Below, piece by piece: positions 1-5,998 of a DNA stretch of 8,017 nt. Below the pieces are notes generated by a model. That model searched no databases. It saw only the letters and a program-made list of their open reading frames with translations, and was not told the DNA's origin. The first letter of the stretch is position 1, and the number at the start of each line of letters is the position of its first letter. Source of the DNA: JBOFOR01 sp051659545 (GTDB lineage Bacteria; Bacillota; Clostridia; Peptostreptococcales; Peptostreptococcaceae); assembly GCF_051659545.1 (NCBI RefSeq), contig NZ_JBOFOR010000176.1, positions 1 through 8,017 on the forward strand, given 5' to 3'. A program made the position numbers and the translations under genes.

Positions 1-1164
1 ATTACGCCCTTTGTAATCGTAATATGGCTCTGTAAATACTAAATCTTCAGTTATATCACAAAGCTCTATATTAGTGAAAAGTTTTACATAAGTTTTTTTC
101 TCAGCTCTATTCATAACTAAATCAGTGGTAGGTAGTAAAGTATTGGCTAAAAAGTTTGTTATGTCATGTGCTAAGTTTGTAAAGGTTTTGCCTATTAGTA
201 ATTCTTTTCTTAGATTTTTATATTCAGAAATGTCTTCCATTGAAATGGCGTACATATATTGATCATAATTATACACTTTTGGTACATATTCCTTAGCAAG
301 TTTGCCTTGTAGCTTTAGTATTTCTGCTTCAATTTTATTTCTATAAAGATCTAATGGTCTTCCTGAGGATCTAAGGTATATATCGGCTTGTTTAATTACT
401 AATGATGTGCCTGTATTTTTATCCCATACTTTAAAAACATAATTTATATTTCCATCACCAATTTCTGAGCATTCTAAATGTGTATCTTTTGCAAAATAAT
501 CTAGTACTTCTTTTGCATAAGCCTTTGCAGTATTAGTATCTAGTAAAAAGTGTTGTAGGTATATTTTTGTATTATCTTCACCAACTATAACTGGTGTGCC
601 TGAGGTTTTTGCATAGTAATAAATCTTTGCTGCATCTTCAACATACTCTGCTGCAACAAATGCCTCTTCCATAGTTTTGCCTACTGTAATTACTCCATGA
701 TTTGCTAAAAGACATGCTGTACGATTTTCTAAATATGGTAGTATAACTTCTGCTAATTCTTTAGACCCTGCTGGTCTAAAGGGTGATACTTTAATATCTC
801 CACCTAAAAAAGGTTTCATTTCAATAAGAATAAGAGGTATGTCTTGTTGATTAACTGCAAATCCTGTGGCTATGGTGGAATGAGTATGAACAATTGCATT
901 AATATTAGGATATTTCTTATATATTTCTAGATGCATTTGCCATTCAGATGAAGGTCTTTCTCCTTTTGTTTTTGGTTTTCCACTACTATCAATTTCAACA
1001 ATATCTTCCTCAGTCATAATATCATAAGATAGACCACTAGGAGTTATATAAAAGCTATCTTCTACATCTATATTTCTTAAACTAATATTACCACTTGTAC
1101 CTGCTACTAGTTTTTCATCGTATAATTTTTTAGCTGCCTTTAGTACTATATTTTTTCCATTCAT
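1..1164 (-). CDS. Class II aldolase fused to S-methyl-5-thioribose kinase (mtnK-like); 3' part outside window
   Basis: The frame is open for 388 codons from ATG at 1164 to the window edge, and AGGAGG lies 8 nt upstream (1173-1178). Residues 1-205 are a class II (fuculose-phosphate type) aldolase. They show GTSGN (22-26), PSG (42-44), SSE with the likely catalytic E74, the zinc ligands in HTH (H93, H95), and H156 in ANHG. From about residue 215 the protein changes to the N-terminal lobe of an MTR kinase: EIGDGNINYVF (234-244), the lysine in VIKQ (K258), and near the edge a stretch matching the MtnK segment FTNPELCDITERLVFTDP. The missing part should hold the kinase catalytic loop. Known for the families: MTR or 5-deoxyribose is phosphorylated, isomerised by an MtnA-type enzyme, then cleaved to dihydroxyacetone phosphate and an aldehyde. 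Inference: this cytosolic enzyme performs the first and last steps of such a shunt. The isomerase may lie beyond the left edge. Which sugar it prefers cannot be read from the sequence. Confidence 0.88.
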   Translation of the reverse strand, partial: MNGKNIVLKAAKKLYDEKLVAGTSGNISLRNIDVEDSFYITPSGLSYDIMTEEDIVEIDSSGKPKTKGERPSSEWQMHLEIYKKYPNINAIVHTHSTIATGFAVNQQDIPLILIEMKPFLGGDIKVSPFRPAGSKELAEVILPYLENRTACLLANHGVITVGKTMEEAFVAAEYVEDAAKIYYYAKTSGTPVIVGEDNTKIYLQHFLLDTNTAKAYAKEVLDYFAKDTHLECSEIGDGNINYVFKVWDKNTGTSLVIKQADIYLRSSGRPLDLYRNKIEAEILKLQGKLAKEYVPKVYNYDQYMYAISMEDISEYKNLRKELLIGKTFTNLAHDITNFLANTLLPTTDLVMNRAEKKTYVKLFTNIELCDITEDLVFTEPYYDYKGRN

Positions 1165-1205
1165 TTTTAAATCCTCCTTGATTTAAAAGCGTAATACAAG
1201 TAATC

Positions 1206-1251
1206 AAAAAATAGCAATACTACTTGCATTTGTATGATAAGACTATTGCTA
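1206..1251 (-). promoter_or_regulatory. Terminator-like hairpin in the leader of the aldolase-kinase gene
   Basis: On the minus strand TAGCAATA (1251-1244) pairs perfectly with TATTGCTA (1219-1212). The 24-nt loop can form a weaker inner helix. Six T residues follow directly (1211-1206). The hairpin starts just after a candidate -10 box and ends about 28 nt before the ribosome site. It could therefore be an attenuator in the aldolase-kinase leader, or simply a second terminator for the gene upstream. I do not recognise a SAM riboswitch or T-box in it. Confidence 0.45.
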
Positions 1252-1252
1252 G

Positions 1253-1281
1253 AGTATATGCTTATTAATCAAATAAATTAA
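1253..1281 (-). promoter_or_regulatory. Candidate sigma-A promoter for the aldolase-kinase gene
   Basis: Read on the minus strand, TTAATT (1281-1276) is followed after 17 nt by TATACT (1258-1253). The -10 box is good and the -35 box poor. Its place between the end of the preceding gene and the leader hairpin supports separate transcription of the aldolase-kinase gene. Confidence 0.4.
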
Positions 1282-1290
1282 CCTTTATAG

Positions 1291-1322
1291 AAAAATTTAA
1301 TCTTATAAAAATATTAAATTTT
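1291..1322 (-). terminator. AT-only terminator-like hairpin after the DUF6054-like gene
   Basis: Only 2 nt after the stop codon, AAAATTTAAT (1322-1313) pairs with ATTAAATTTT (1301-1292) around an 11-nt loop, and the 3' arm runs into a short T tract. The stem has no G-C pairs, so it would be weak. Its position is what suggests a terminator. Confidence 0.4.
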
Positions 1323-1324
1323 AT

Positions 1325-1666
1325 CTACGCTAATATATATCTATCCACAATATCTATAACACCATCTAAAAATGCTTCTTCTCCCAAAGTATTTATCTTA
1401 AAAAACATTGCCTGGCTTCCACCAGATGTAATAGCAGATATAAACAGTTCTTCATCTTTTCCAAGTAAGGTAATATTTAAACTAACACGATTACCTCCCA
1501 TTGCACTGAATCTCTCGTAAACACGAACTGCACATAGTACACCGCTATTCTCGTAATCACTTCCTCCTTCACAACTAGCTGAAACACTTTTTGCTAAAAT
1601 ACCATCTTCTAATATTTTTAAGAAATTATTAAAATCTCCTTTAAAATGTCTTTCGTATTTTGCCAT
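1325..1666 (-). CDS. Small conserved protein resembling DUF6054
   Basis: This encodes 113 residues of unknown function. I chose ATG at 1666 because GGGGGAG (1673-1679) sits 6 nt upstream. An in-frame TTG at 1681 would overlap that ribosome site and is unlikely to be the start. The protein has no signal peptide or membrane segment and looks cytosolic. A charged N-terminus (MAKYERHFKGDF) is followed by a likely beta-rich core containing RVYERFSAMGGNRVSLNITL and ISAITSGGSQAMFFKINT, then a C-terminal helix. The RVYER...GGNRVSLN and SAITSGGSQA patterns match my memory of DUF6054 proteins of Firmicutes, which have a similar length. The gene is divergent from the HD-domain gene and followed by a terminator-like hairpin, so it is probably transcribed alone. 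I could not assign a confident promoter in the upstream region (1682-1851). Family assignment rests on recall, not on a search. Confidence 0.8.
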   Translation of the reverse strand: MAKYERHFKGDFNNFLKILEDGILAKSVSASCEGGSDYENSGVLCAVRVYERFSAMGGNRVSLNITLLGKDEELFISAITSGGSQAMFFKINTLGEEAFLDGVIDIVDRYILA

Positions 1667-1812
1667 ACATATCTCCCCCAAATCAATATTATTTTATATT
1701 TTAATTTAATAAACTCCTCTTTTGTTTTGTTCTTTATATTTATATTAATATATTTATGATTAATTTTCCAAGCTAATTTTAACTTATGTGTGTCTATTAT
1801 AAAAAAATGTTA

Positions 1813-1818
1813 TATAAT
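1813..1818 (+). promoter_or_regulatory. Possible -10 box for the HD-domain gene
   Basis: A perfect TATAAT lies 33 nt before the TTG start at 1852. No acceptable -35 hexamer is found 16-18 nt upstream, and the region is so AT-rich that chance matches are expected. Confidence 0.3.
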
Positions 1819-1851
1819 TATATTTATTAATAATTTAAAGGAGGTATAGAT

Positions 1852-2844
1852 TTGAATTTACTTCATATATACAGCAAAGATTATCCCAAATTTATTGAGG
1901 AATTAATAAATACACCAGAATTTAAAAGATTAGATAATATAGGTATGAACTGTGGGTGTGAATATACTAGTTTTCCCATATTAAATAGAGGTAAAGAATA
2001 CACTAGATATATACATAGTATAGGAGTTGCCATTATAGTTTGGCATTTTACAAAAGACATTAAACAATCCGTTGCAGGTCTACTTCATGATATTAGTTCT
2101 CCTGTATTTGCACATGTGGTAGATTTCTTAAATGGAGATCATGATACTCAAGAATCTACTGAGGAAAATACTGAAGAAATTATAGAAAATTCGATTGAAA
2201 TACAGAAGATACTTAAGAAATACAATTTAACTACTAAAGATGTCTGTGACTATCATATTTATCCTGTTGCAGATAATGATTCTCCACTACTGTCTGCTGA
2301 TAGACTTGAGTATACTTTAGGCAATGCTTATTACTACAGTTTTAAGTCTATAGATGAAATAAAAAGTATGTATGATGATTTAGTTGTTTGCAAAAACGAA
2401 GCTAATATCGATGAAATTTCATTTACTAATTTAGATAAGGCTGTAGAGTTTACATCAGTTTCTTTAGTAAATTCTAGAGTTTATACATCTCACGAAGATA
2501 GATTTGCTATGCAGTATTTAGCTGATTTATTAAAGGAAGCAATAGATAATAAAGCTCTTTCTCTAGAGGATTTATATAAAACAGAAAGTGAAGTCATTAA
2601 TAAATTATGCATGGATGATAATTTAAAATTAAAATTTAAAGAGTTTACTAAATTCTCCAAAGTTGTTTTAAATAAAGAAAAACCTAACGAAGTATACTCT
2701 ATTAATGTAAGTGCTAAAAAAAGGTATATTAATCCTCAATTAACTTCAAAAGAAAGAGTAAGTAGTTTATCAAGTGAGTTGTCTAAGGATATTGATAAAT
2801 ATCTAAAGGAAGACTTTAATATATGGGTAAGTGGTACTTATTAA
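1852..2844 (+). CDS. HD-domain predicted metal-dependent phosphohydrolase
   Basis: This encodes 330 residues. The start is TTG at 1852, fixed by AAAGGAGG (1837-1844) 7 nt upstream; no in-frame ATG is as well placed. The HD metal-binding pattern is complete: H55 in RYIHSIG, H79-D80 in GLLHDISSPVFAH, and D150 in LLSADRLEY. H88 and H135 are possible extra ligands. The HD part covers roughly residues 45-200. The remaining C-terminus is charged, helical and ends at a conserved-looking basic segment (SAKKRYINPQ). There are no membrane segments, so it should act in the cytosol. The HD superfamily hydrolyses phosphomonoesters, nucleotides or cyclic dinucleotides, but the substrate here is unknown. 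It lacks the GYP signature of c-di-GMP-degrading HD-GYP proteins. The stop codon lies inside the start of the long terminator hairpin. The neighbouring c-di-GMP gene is convergent, so shared transcription is unlikely. Confidence 0.88.
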   Translation: MNLLHIYSKDYPKFIEELINTPEFKRLDNIGMNCGCEYTSFPILNRGKEYTRYIHSIGVAIIVWHFTKDIKQSVAGLLHDISSPVFAHVVDFLNGDHDTQESTEENTEEIIENSIEIQKILKKYNLTTKDVCDYHIYPVADNDSPLLSADRLEYTLGNAYYYSFKSIDEIKSMYDDLVVCKNEANIDEISFTNLDKAVEFTSVSLVNSRVYTSHEDRFAMQYLADLLKEAIDNKALSLEDLYKTESEVINKLCMDDNLKLKFKEFTKFSKVVLNKEKPNEVYSINVSAKKRYINPQLTSKERVSSLSSELSKDIDKYLKEDFNIWVSGTY

Positions 2845-2902
2845 AAATAGTCAACCTTAGTACCCTAGAAAAAATTCTAGGGTACTAAGGTTGACTATTT
2901 TT
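2843..2902. terminator. Bidirectional terminator with a perfect 28-bp stem
   Basis: Positions 2843-2870 are exactly complementary to 2875-2902 around an AAAA loop. The arms begin with AAAAATAG and end with CTATTTTT, so the transcript of either strand ends in a T tract after a stable hairpin. It serves the convergent HD-domain and GGDEF-EAL genes. The left arm overlaps the last bases of the HD gene's TAA. The stem is unusually long for an intrinsic terminator. Confidence 0.92.
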
Positions 2903-2918
2903 TATGCTTAAGTATATA

Positions 2919-5273
2919 TTATATTTTACTACAATTATCTATAAGTTTTAAAGCTTCTTTTTCTTCTACTGGCTTTGAAAATAAATAACCTTGTACATAG
3001 TCAATATCCATATCCTTTAGCCTATCAAATTGTTGTTTAGTTTCTACGCCTTCTCCTACTATTGTTAAGTTTAAGGAATGGGATGAATCAATTATTAATT
3101 TTATTAGTTTAATATATTCCTCTCCCATATCTATTCCTCTAACAAATTTTTGATCTATTTTTACCATAGATAATGGTAGCTCTACTAAATAATTAAAAGA
3201 TGAATAACCTGTTCCAAAATCATCTAAAGCAATTTCAATTCCCATATCCCTTATCTTTTTCAATTTGGATATATTTTTATTTATATTTTCCAAAAATACA
3301 GTTTCTGTTATTTCTATAGCTATACAATTTTTATCGACTTTGGTATCTTCAACAATATTTTTTACCACTTCTACAAAATTTTCTTGGATTATTTGAGATA
3401 CTGAAATATTAATAGATACTACTATTTTTTCTAATCTATTTTCATTGATTTTTTTAGCAAATAGACAGGCTTTCCTTAATATTTCATTACCTACTTCTAT
3501 AATTAAACTACCTTTTTCCATTATTTTTATTATCTCTATTATAGGAATATTTCCATATTTTTTATTTTTCCATCTAAATAAGGCTTCAAATCCTATTAAT
3601 TTATTATCTCTATTATACTGTGGCTGATAAAATAAATTTATTTCATCTCTTTCTACAGCCTTTTTTAATTCATTAATAATGTCTAGTTTTTCATTTCTTT
3701 CTTTTTCTAATTCTTCTGTATAAAATTCAAATTTATTTTTTCCAGTTTCTTTAGCCTTATACAAAGCCAAATCACCTTTCATAAGTAGGCTATCCATATT
3801 TCCATTGTAACAACAATCTGCAATTCCAATACTTATATAAATATTATAATTTCGATTCTTATATTTTTTTGTTTTTGATATATTTTTTAATATTTCATTT
3901 GCTTTATCAATTATATATTTTTTATCATTATTTTTCTTGAAAATAATAATAAACTCATCTCCACCAACTCTACATACAAATTCGTCACTACACGTTTGAG
4001 TTAGGGTATTTGCCAGGTCTACTAAAATAATATCTGCAAAGTTATGACCATAAGTATCATTTATTATTTTAAAATTATCCACATCAATAAACATTACTGT
4101 TAAGTTGTCATTTGGTTTTGCTTCTTCATCTATATATTCATATAGAGCTCTTCTATTTGGAATTTGTGTAAGTGTATCAGTATTTGCTTGTTTTCTTATT
4201 TTAGCTTTTGCCTTTGTAATCTCTGTAACATCTATAAGGGTACCAACTATTCCAACTACTTCATTTGCTATATTAAATACAGGTGTTTTATATACTTCTA
4301 CGATTTTTTCTCTACTTTCCTCTATTATTATTTTTTCAAATTTAATAGCTTTTTTAATATTCATAACATTTTTATCTTCTTGTATTATTTCAGTTATCTC
4401 TTCTTCACTATAAAAATCCCTAATATTTTTACCTATTAAATCCTCTACATTACTATCTATTGACTGAGCAAACTTCGAATTAGCATTAATATAATTCCCT
4501 TCACTATCATTTAACCATACTCTAAAAGGAATATTTTCAATAAGCAATTTAAACTGTGCCTCTCTATTTTTTAATTCTGTAATATCTCGTGCAATTCCCA
4601 TTGTACCTACCACGTTATCATTTTCGTCTATAATTGGTGATTTATGTACATTAAACTCTTTATATCCTTTGTGTCCTGGTATTACCTCATCAAAAACAAC
4701 CATTCTCCTTTGATTCATAACTTGTAAATCATATTCTCTACATTTGTCTCCTATTTTTTTATCCCACACATGAATATCACCTTTACCTCTAATATCCTCT
4801 GATTCTTTTCCGCTATGTTCAACAAACTCTCTATTAACTACTTGATAATTGCTTTCTTTATCCTTCATCCAGGTCATATATGGAATATTATCTAATAATA
4901 CATTAAACTTTAATTTTTCTTCTTTAGCTTTATTTTTAGCTTCTAAAAGTTCGAATTGAATTTTTAGTCTTATATACAATTCTTCTTCACTAAAAGGCTC
5001 TTGTATATAATCACTAATCCCAAAATCTATATACTTTTTTAATGATGTCTCTTCTTTTCCTACTATAACTATAATAGACTTATTGCAGGTTTTACCCTGT
5101 AATTTAATATTTTCTATTAATTCTCTATTGGCAATTGAAGATTCAATTAATATTATATTTGCATTATTTCTTATATCTTCATCAATTTTATTGTATCTTT
5201 TTATACTGTACTCTTTTATTTTATTTAAATTATAACTTCTATCTTTTGTAATTAAGACTACTTCTTTATACAT
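2919..5273 (-). CDS. Cyclic-di-GMP protein: degenerate receiver-PAS-PAS-GGDEF-EAL
   Basis: This encodes 784 residues starting at ATG 5273, with AGGAGT 8 nt upstream (5282-5287). Residues 1-105 have a response-regulator receiver outline, but E44 sits where the phosphorylated Asp is expected and E92 replaces the conserved Lys of KPF (QEPF). It is therefore probably not phosphorylated normally. Two PAS domains follow, about 122-235 and 240-355, each ending in a DxTE-type linker (RDITELK, IDVTEIT). The GGDEF domain (about 360-520) has DTLTQIPNRR and an intact GGDEF at 437-441. The inhibitory RxxD site is absent (CSDE at 428-431). The EAL domain (about 530-780) keeps EALFRW (563-568), N622, E654, DDFGTGYSS (684-692), K705, E741 in EGVET and Q761, so phosphodiesterase activity is likely. 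No membrane segment is seen. It probably makes and/or degrades c-di-GMP in response to a PAS-sensed cue. Which activity dominates cannot be read from the sequence. Confidence 0.95.
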   Translation of the reverse strand: MYKEVVLITKDRSYNLNKIKEYSIKRYNKIDEDIRNNANIILIESSIANRELIENIKLQGKTCNKSIIVIVGKEETSLKKYIDFGISDYIQEPFSEEELYIRLKIQFELLEAKNKAKEEKLKFNVLLDNIPYMTWMKDKESNYQVVNREFVEHSGKESEDIRGKGDIHVWDKKIGDKCREYDLQVMNQRRMVVFDEVIPGHKGYKEFNVHKSPIIDENDNVVGTMGIARDITELKNREAQFKLLIENIPFRVWLNDSEGNYINANSKFAQSIDSNVEDLIGKNIRDFYSEEEITEIIQEDKNVMNIKKAIKFEKIIIEESREKIVEVYKTPVFNIANEVVGIVGTLIDVTEITKAKAKIRKQANTDTLTQIPNRRALYEYIDEEAKPNDNLTVMFIDVDNFKIINDTYGHNFADIILVDLANTLTQTCSDEFVCRVGGDEFIIIFKKNNDKKYIIDKANEILKNISKTKKYKNRNYNIYISIGIADCCYNGNMDSLLMKGDLALYKAKETGKNKFEFYTEELEKERNEKLDIINELKKAVERDEINLFYQPQYNRDNKLIGFEALFRWKNKKYGNIPIIEIIKIMEKGSLIIEVGNEILRKACLFAKKINENRLEKIVVSINISVSQIIQENFVEVVKNIVEDTKVDKNCIAIEITETVFLENINKNISKLKKIRDMGIEIALDDFGTGYSSFNYLVELPLSMVKIDQKFVRGIDMGEEYIKLIKLIIDSSHSLNLTIVGEGVETKQQFDRLKDMDIDYVQGYLFSKPVEEKEALKLIDNCSKI

Positions 5274-5340
5274 GTATATTCACTCCTATGTTATGATAGC
5301 CAATCCATAATGTGCAGCATATCTATATTTTTTTCAGGTA

Positions 5341-5369
5341 AACATACACTATTTTATGCATAAACTCAA
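5341..5369 (-). promoter_or_regulatory. Candidate sigma-A promoter for the GGDEF-EAL gene
   Basis: On the minus strand TTGAGT (5369-5364) is followed after 17 nt by TATGTT (5346-5341), which would give a leader of about 60 nt. I see no c-di-GMP riboswitch in the leader. Confidence 0.45.
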
Positions 5370-5453
5370 CACAAAATCCTAATTGTTCAAAAATAAGTAA
5401 CATATGTTTATAAGGGAATTATTTGCGAATTTTTATTTAGGGAATAATAGTAA

Positions 5454-5482
5454 TTGTAAAATTAATCAACTTATGATATATT
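5454..5482 (+). promoter_or_regulatory. Candidate sigma-A promoter for the 108-residue protein gene
   Basis: TTGTAA (5454-5459), a 17-nt spacer, then TATATT (5477-5482). The start codon lies 70 nt downstream. The intergenic region 5274-5552 also holds the divergent promoter of the GGDEF-EAL gene, a 10-bp palindrome (AACATATGTT, 5399-5408) and two AGGGAAT repeats of unknown meaning. Confidence 0.45.
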
Positions 5483-5552
5483 TATCAAGAAAATAATTAT
5501 TCAAATCAATCAAAATGAAATAGATACAACTTGGGATAGGAGAAATAAATAA

Positions 5553-5879
5553 ATGAGTACGATTAAAGTTAGCTATCTTGTATATGCAGAAGGTACTGAT
5601 AGCGAAGGAAATATGTTCTATTTTGAAAAGGATAAAATTAGAGATGTAGATATCCAACCTGCAGAATTTAACGAGATAGAGCTAGATTCTAGTCTTTCAG
5701 ATGATATTACTAAAGAGATACATTTATATGAGAATAAGAGAATTTCATATGCATTTAACAAGTCAAATTATAAGAAAAATAATATATATGGTTCTATGGA
5801 TGATAACCCAGGTGTAACAGTTCCTATAGGAAAAGTTAAAACTACTAAAATAATAATAACTGATATAGAAATAATATAA
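5553..5879 (+). CDS. Small acidic protein of unknown function
   Basis: This encodes 108 residues that I do not recognise. ATG at 5553 is supported by AGGAGA (5538-5543) 9 nt upstream, a promoter-like pair further up and a strong terminator downstream, so it looks like a real single-gene unit. There is no signal peptide or membrane segment. The N-terminal third (SYLVYAEGTDSEGNMFYFEKDKI) suggests two beta strands joined by a turn. The middle (about 38-60) is acidic. Next comes a polar, Asn/Lys-rich stretch with SNYKKNNIYGSMDDNPG (about 71-87), then a C-terminal Val/Ile-rich pair of likely strands (VTVPIGKVKTTKIIITDIEI). It could be a small ligand- or protein-binding beta protein, but no function can be assigned. 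It is divergent from the c-di-GMP gene, which hints at, but does not show, a regulatory link. Confidence 0.75.
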   Translation: MSTIKVSYLVYAEGTDSEGNMFYFEKDKIRDVDIQPAEFNEIELDSSLSDDITKEIHLYENKRISYAFNKSNYKKNNIYGSMDDNPGVTVPIGKVKTTKIIITDIEII

Positions 5880-5935
5880 ATTTCAATACACGATGTGGCT
5901 AAGTTGCTATGTATAAATTAATATGATAATATCTA

Positions 5936-5982
5936 AAAAAACCTATATAGTTGACAATATTAGTCTACTATATAGGTTTTTT
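5936..5982. terminator. Bidirectional intrinsic terminator
   Basis: AAAAAACCTATATAG (5936-5950) is perfectly complementary to CTATATAGGTTTTTT (5968-5982). The helix can extend inward by TTGAC against GTCTA with one mismatch, leaving a 7-nt loop. The A and T tracts make it work for both the upstream plus-strand gene and the convergent permease gene. Confidence 0.92.
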
Positions 5983-5998
5983 ATTTATATTAATTTAA

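Noticed and set aside
1165..1324. SAM riboswitch expected in front of a methionine-salvage-like gene.
   Set aside because: I see only a simple hairpin with a T tract. The multi-helix SAM-I core motifs are not recognisable.
1852..2844. HD-domain protein as an HD-GYP c-di-GMP phosphodiesterase.
   Set aside because: The HD ligands are present but the extended HHE/GYP signature is absent.
3445..4439. Open plus-strand frames of 60-102 codons opposite the GGDEF-EAL gene.
   Set aside because: They are rich in Ile, Phe, Ser and Tyr as expected for the antisense of an AT-rich gene, have no ribosome sites, and lie within well-supported domains on the other strand.
5411..5450. Two AGGGAAT motifs like a sigma-B -10 box (GGGWAW).
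   Set aside because: No matching -35 element lies 13-15 nt upstream of either copy.
5274..5552. c-di-GMP riboswitch next to a GGDEF-EAL gene.
   Set aside because: Neither strand shows the conserved GEMM core sequences that I would expect.
5466..5657. 63-codon minus-strand open frame overlapping the 108-residue gene.
   Set aside because: No ribosome site, and its composition is typical of a shadow of the plus-strand gene, which has better signals.
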